DNA of 5,591 bases, from positions 1 to 5,591 of the forward strand of contig JALVUB010000219.1 in NCBI GenBank assembly GCA_027023915.1, given 5' to 3'. The DNA comes from Sedimenticola sp. (GTDB taxonomy: Bacteria; Pseudomonadota; Gammaproteobacteria; Chromatiales; Chromatiaceae). A program made the translations under genes and the position numbers. Each line of letters begins with the position of its first letter. Position 1 is the first letter of the stretch. This document shows positions 5,036 to 5,591 of the stretch, piece after piece. Below the pieces are notes generated by a model. The model was not told the DNA's origin and made no database searches. It worked only from the letters and a program-made list of their open reading frames with translations.

Positions 5036-5591
5036 AGAGAAAGTAAAACCAAACGGGCAAGGTGAATGCCGCAAAAGCGGTGCTGAGCACAACGATTTCG
5101 GCATAAAGATGAGTGTCGAGGCCGAAACGGTCACAGATCACCAAACCCAGCACCATGCTGGGCATTGCAGCCTCAAGCACCACCGCCACCCGCAGGTCTC
5201 CACCCATGCCCACCAGCCCCGCCAACGCCAGTATCAGTAGCGGCGCCACCAGCAGGCGGTGCAATATCACCGGCACCACCAGCGCCAGGCGCTCGCGCAC
5301 CCCCGTTGCCCAACGCAACGCCAATCCGGTCGAAAACAGCATCAGCGGTATCACCCCGCCCGCCAACATATGCAACATCTGGCCAGGCCACCCCTTCAGA
5401 GGAATCCCCGCCAGATTCAAACCCACACCCGCCACCGCCGCCCAAATTGGCGGCACCATCAGCAACTCCAGCAACAACGCCCGGGGCGCTTTTCGCCCGC
5501 CCAGGCGGCTCGCCAGCATAATACCGAGAGTGAGCAGCAAAGGAGTCGCCGCAAAAAGATCAAACTGTATCGCCACCGGTCTCGCCCACTC
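5028..5591 (-). CDS. AEC (auxin efflux carrier) family permease, C-terminal part (5' end beyond window)
   Basis: The last 187 residues of an inner-membrane transporter of the AEC family, whose bacterial members (such as malonate or other organic-acid carriers) are about 300 residues with roughly ten helices. The frame is open to the right edge; a GTG at 5576 is in frame but is an internal Val, since the five preceding codons continue without a stop and the family needs another five or so helices upstream. Hydrophobic segments lie near fragment residues 10-28, 40-62, 72-92, 104-128, 133-152 and 163-184. The C-terminal pattern LEAAMPSMVLGLVICDRFGL (139-158), then AEIVVLSTAFAAFTLPV (164-180), is characteristic of AEC proteins. 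The substrate cannot be inferred. The stop codon overlaps the end of the oxidoreductase gene. Confidence 0.87.
   Translation of the reverse strand, partial: EWARPVAIQFDLFAATPLLLTLGIMLASRLGGRKAPRALLLELLMVPPIWAAVAGVGLNLAGIPLKGWPGQMLHMLAGGVIPLMLFSTGLALRWATGVRERLALVVPVILHRLLVAPLLILALAGLVGMGGDLRVAVVLEAAMPSMVLGLVICDRFGLDTHLYAEIVVLSTAFAAFTLPVWFYFLST

Noticed and set aside
5165..5521. Proline/alanine-rich plus-strand open frame and Gly-rich minus frame in the AEC region
   Set aside because: Low-complexity translations of GC-rich DNA in the wrong frames over a clear AEC transporter sequence.

Overview
The window is GC-rich, densely packed bacterial chromosomal DNA with seven protein-coding genes (two cut by the window edges) and no recognisable RNA genes, insertion sequences, CRISPR arrays or phage genes. 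Gene content and protein style suggest a proteobacterium, probably a gammaproteobacterium: an Atm1-type ABC exporter, a PilJ/NarX-like sensor domain, a periplasmic adaptor and an iron-sulfur uracil-DNA glycosylase. No marker gene is present, so the taxonomic guess is weak.

Layout: (1) 1-1010, minus strand: N-terminal membrane domain of an Atm1/HMT1-type ABC exporter, running off the left edge before the ATPase domain. (2) 1011-1085: short AT-rich divergent intergenic region. (3) 1086-3386, plus strand: three co-directional genes. These are a stand-alone S24 (LexA-fold) domain protein without a DNA-binding domain, a membrane-fusion/RND-type periplasmic adaptor with no pump gene beside it, and a secreted protein with two PilJ/NIT-like sensor repeats. 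The first two are 15 bp apart and surely co-transcribed; the third follows after about 90 bp that hold two small inverted repeats. (4) 3379-3993, minus: a family-4-like Fe-S uracil-DNA glycosylase, convergent with and overlapping the PilJ-domain gene by 8 bp. (5) 4037-5035, plus: an MDR-superfamily quinone oxidoreductase/alcohol dehydrogenase-like enzyme, diverging from the glycosylase gene across only 43 bp. (6) 5028-5591, minus: C-terminal part of an AEC (auxin efflux carrier) family permease, again overlapping its convergent neighbour by 8 bp and running off the right edge.

How the genes work together: most look like unrelated housekeeping or accessory functions. The one group that might be a functional unit is the S24-adaptor-PilJ cassette (1086-3386). 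It joins a small sensor/protease-fold protein that seems to lack its catalytic lysine, an adaptor without a pump, and a periplasmic tandem sensor domain without any signalling domain. Each is an unaccompanied part of a system normally found whole. That is the most unusual aspect of the window, but a joint function is inference only.
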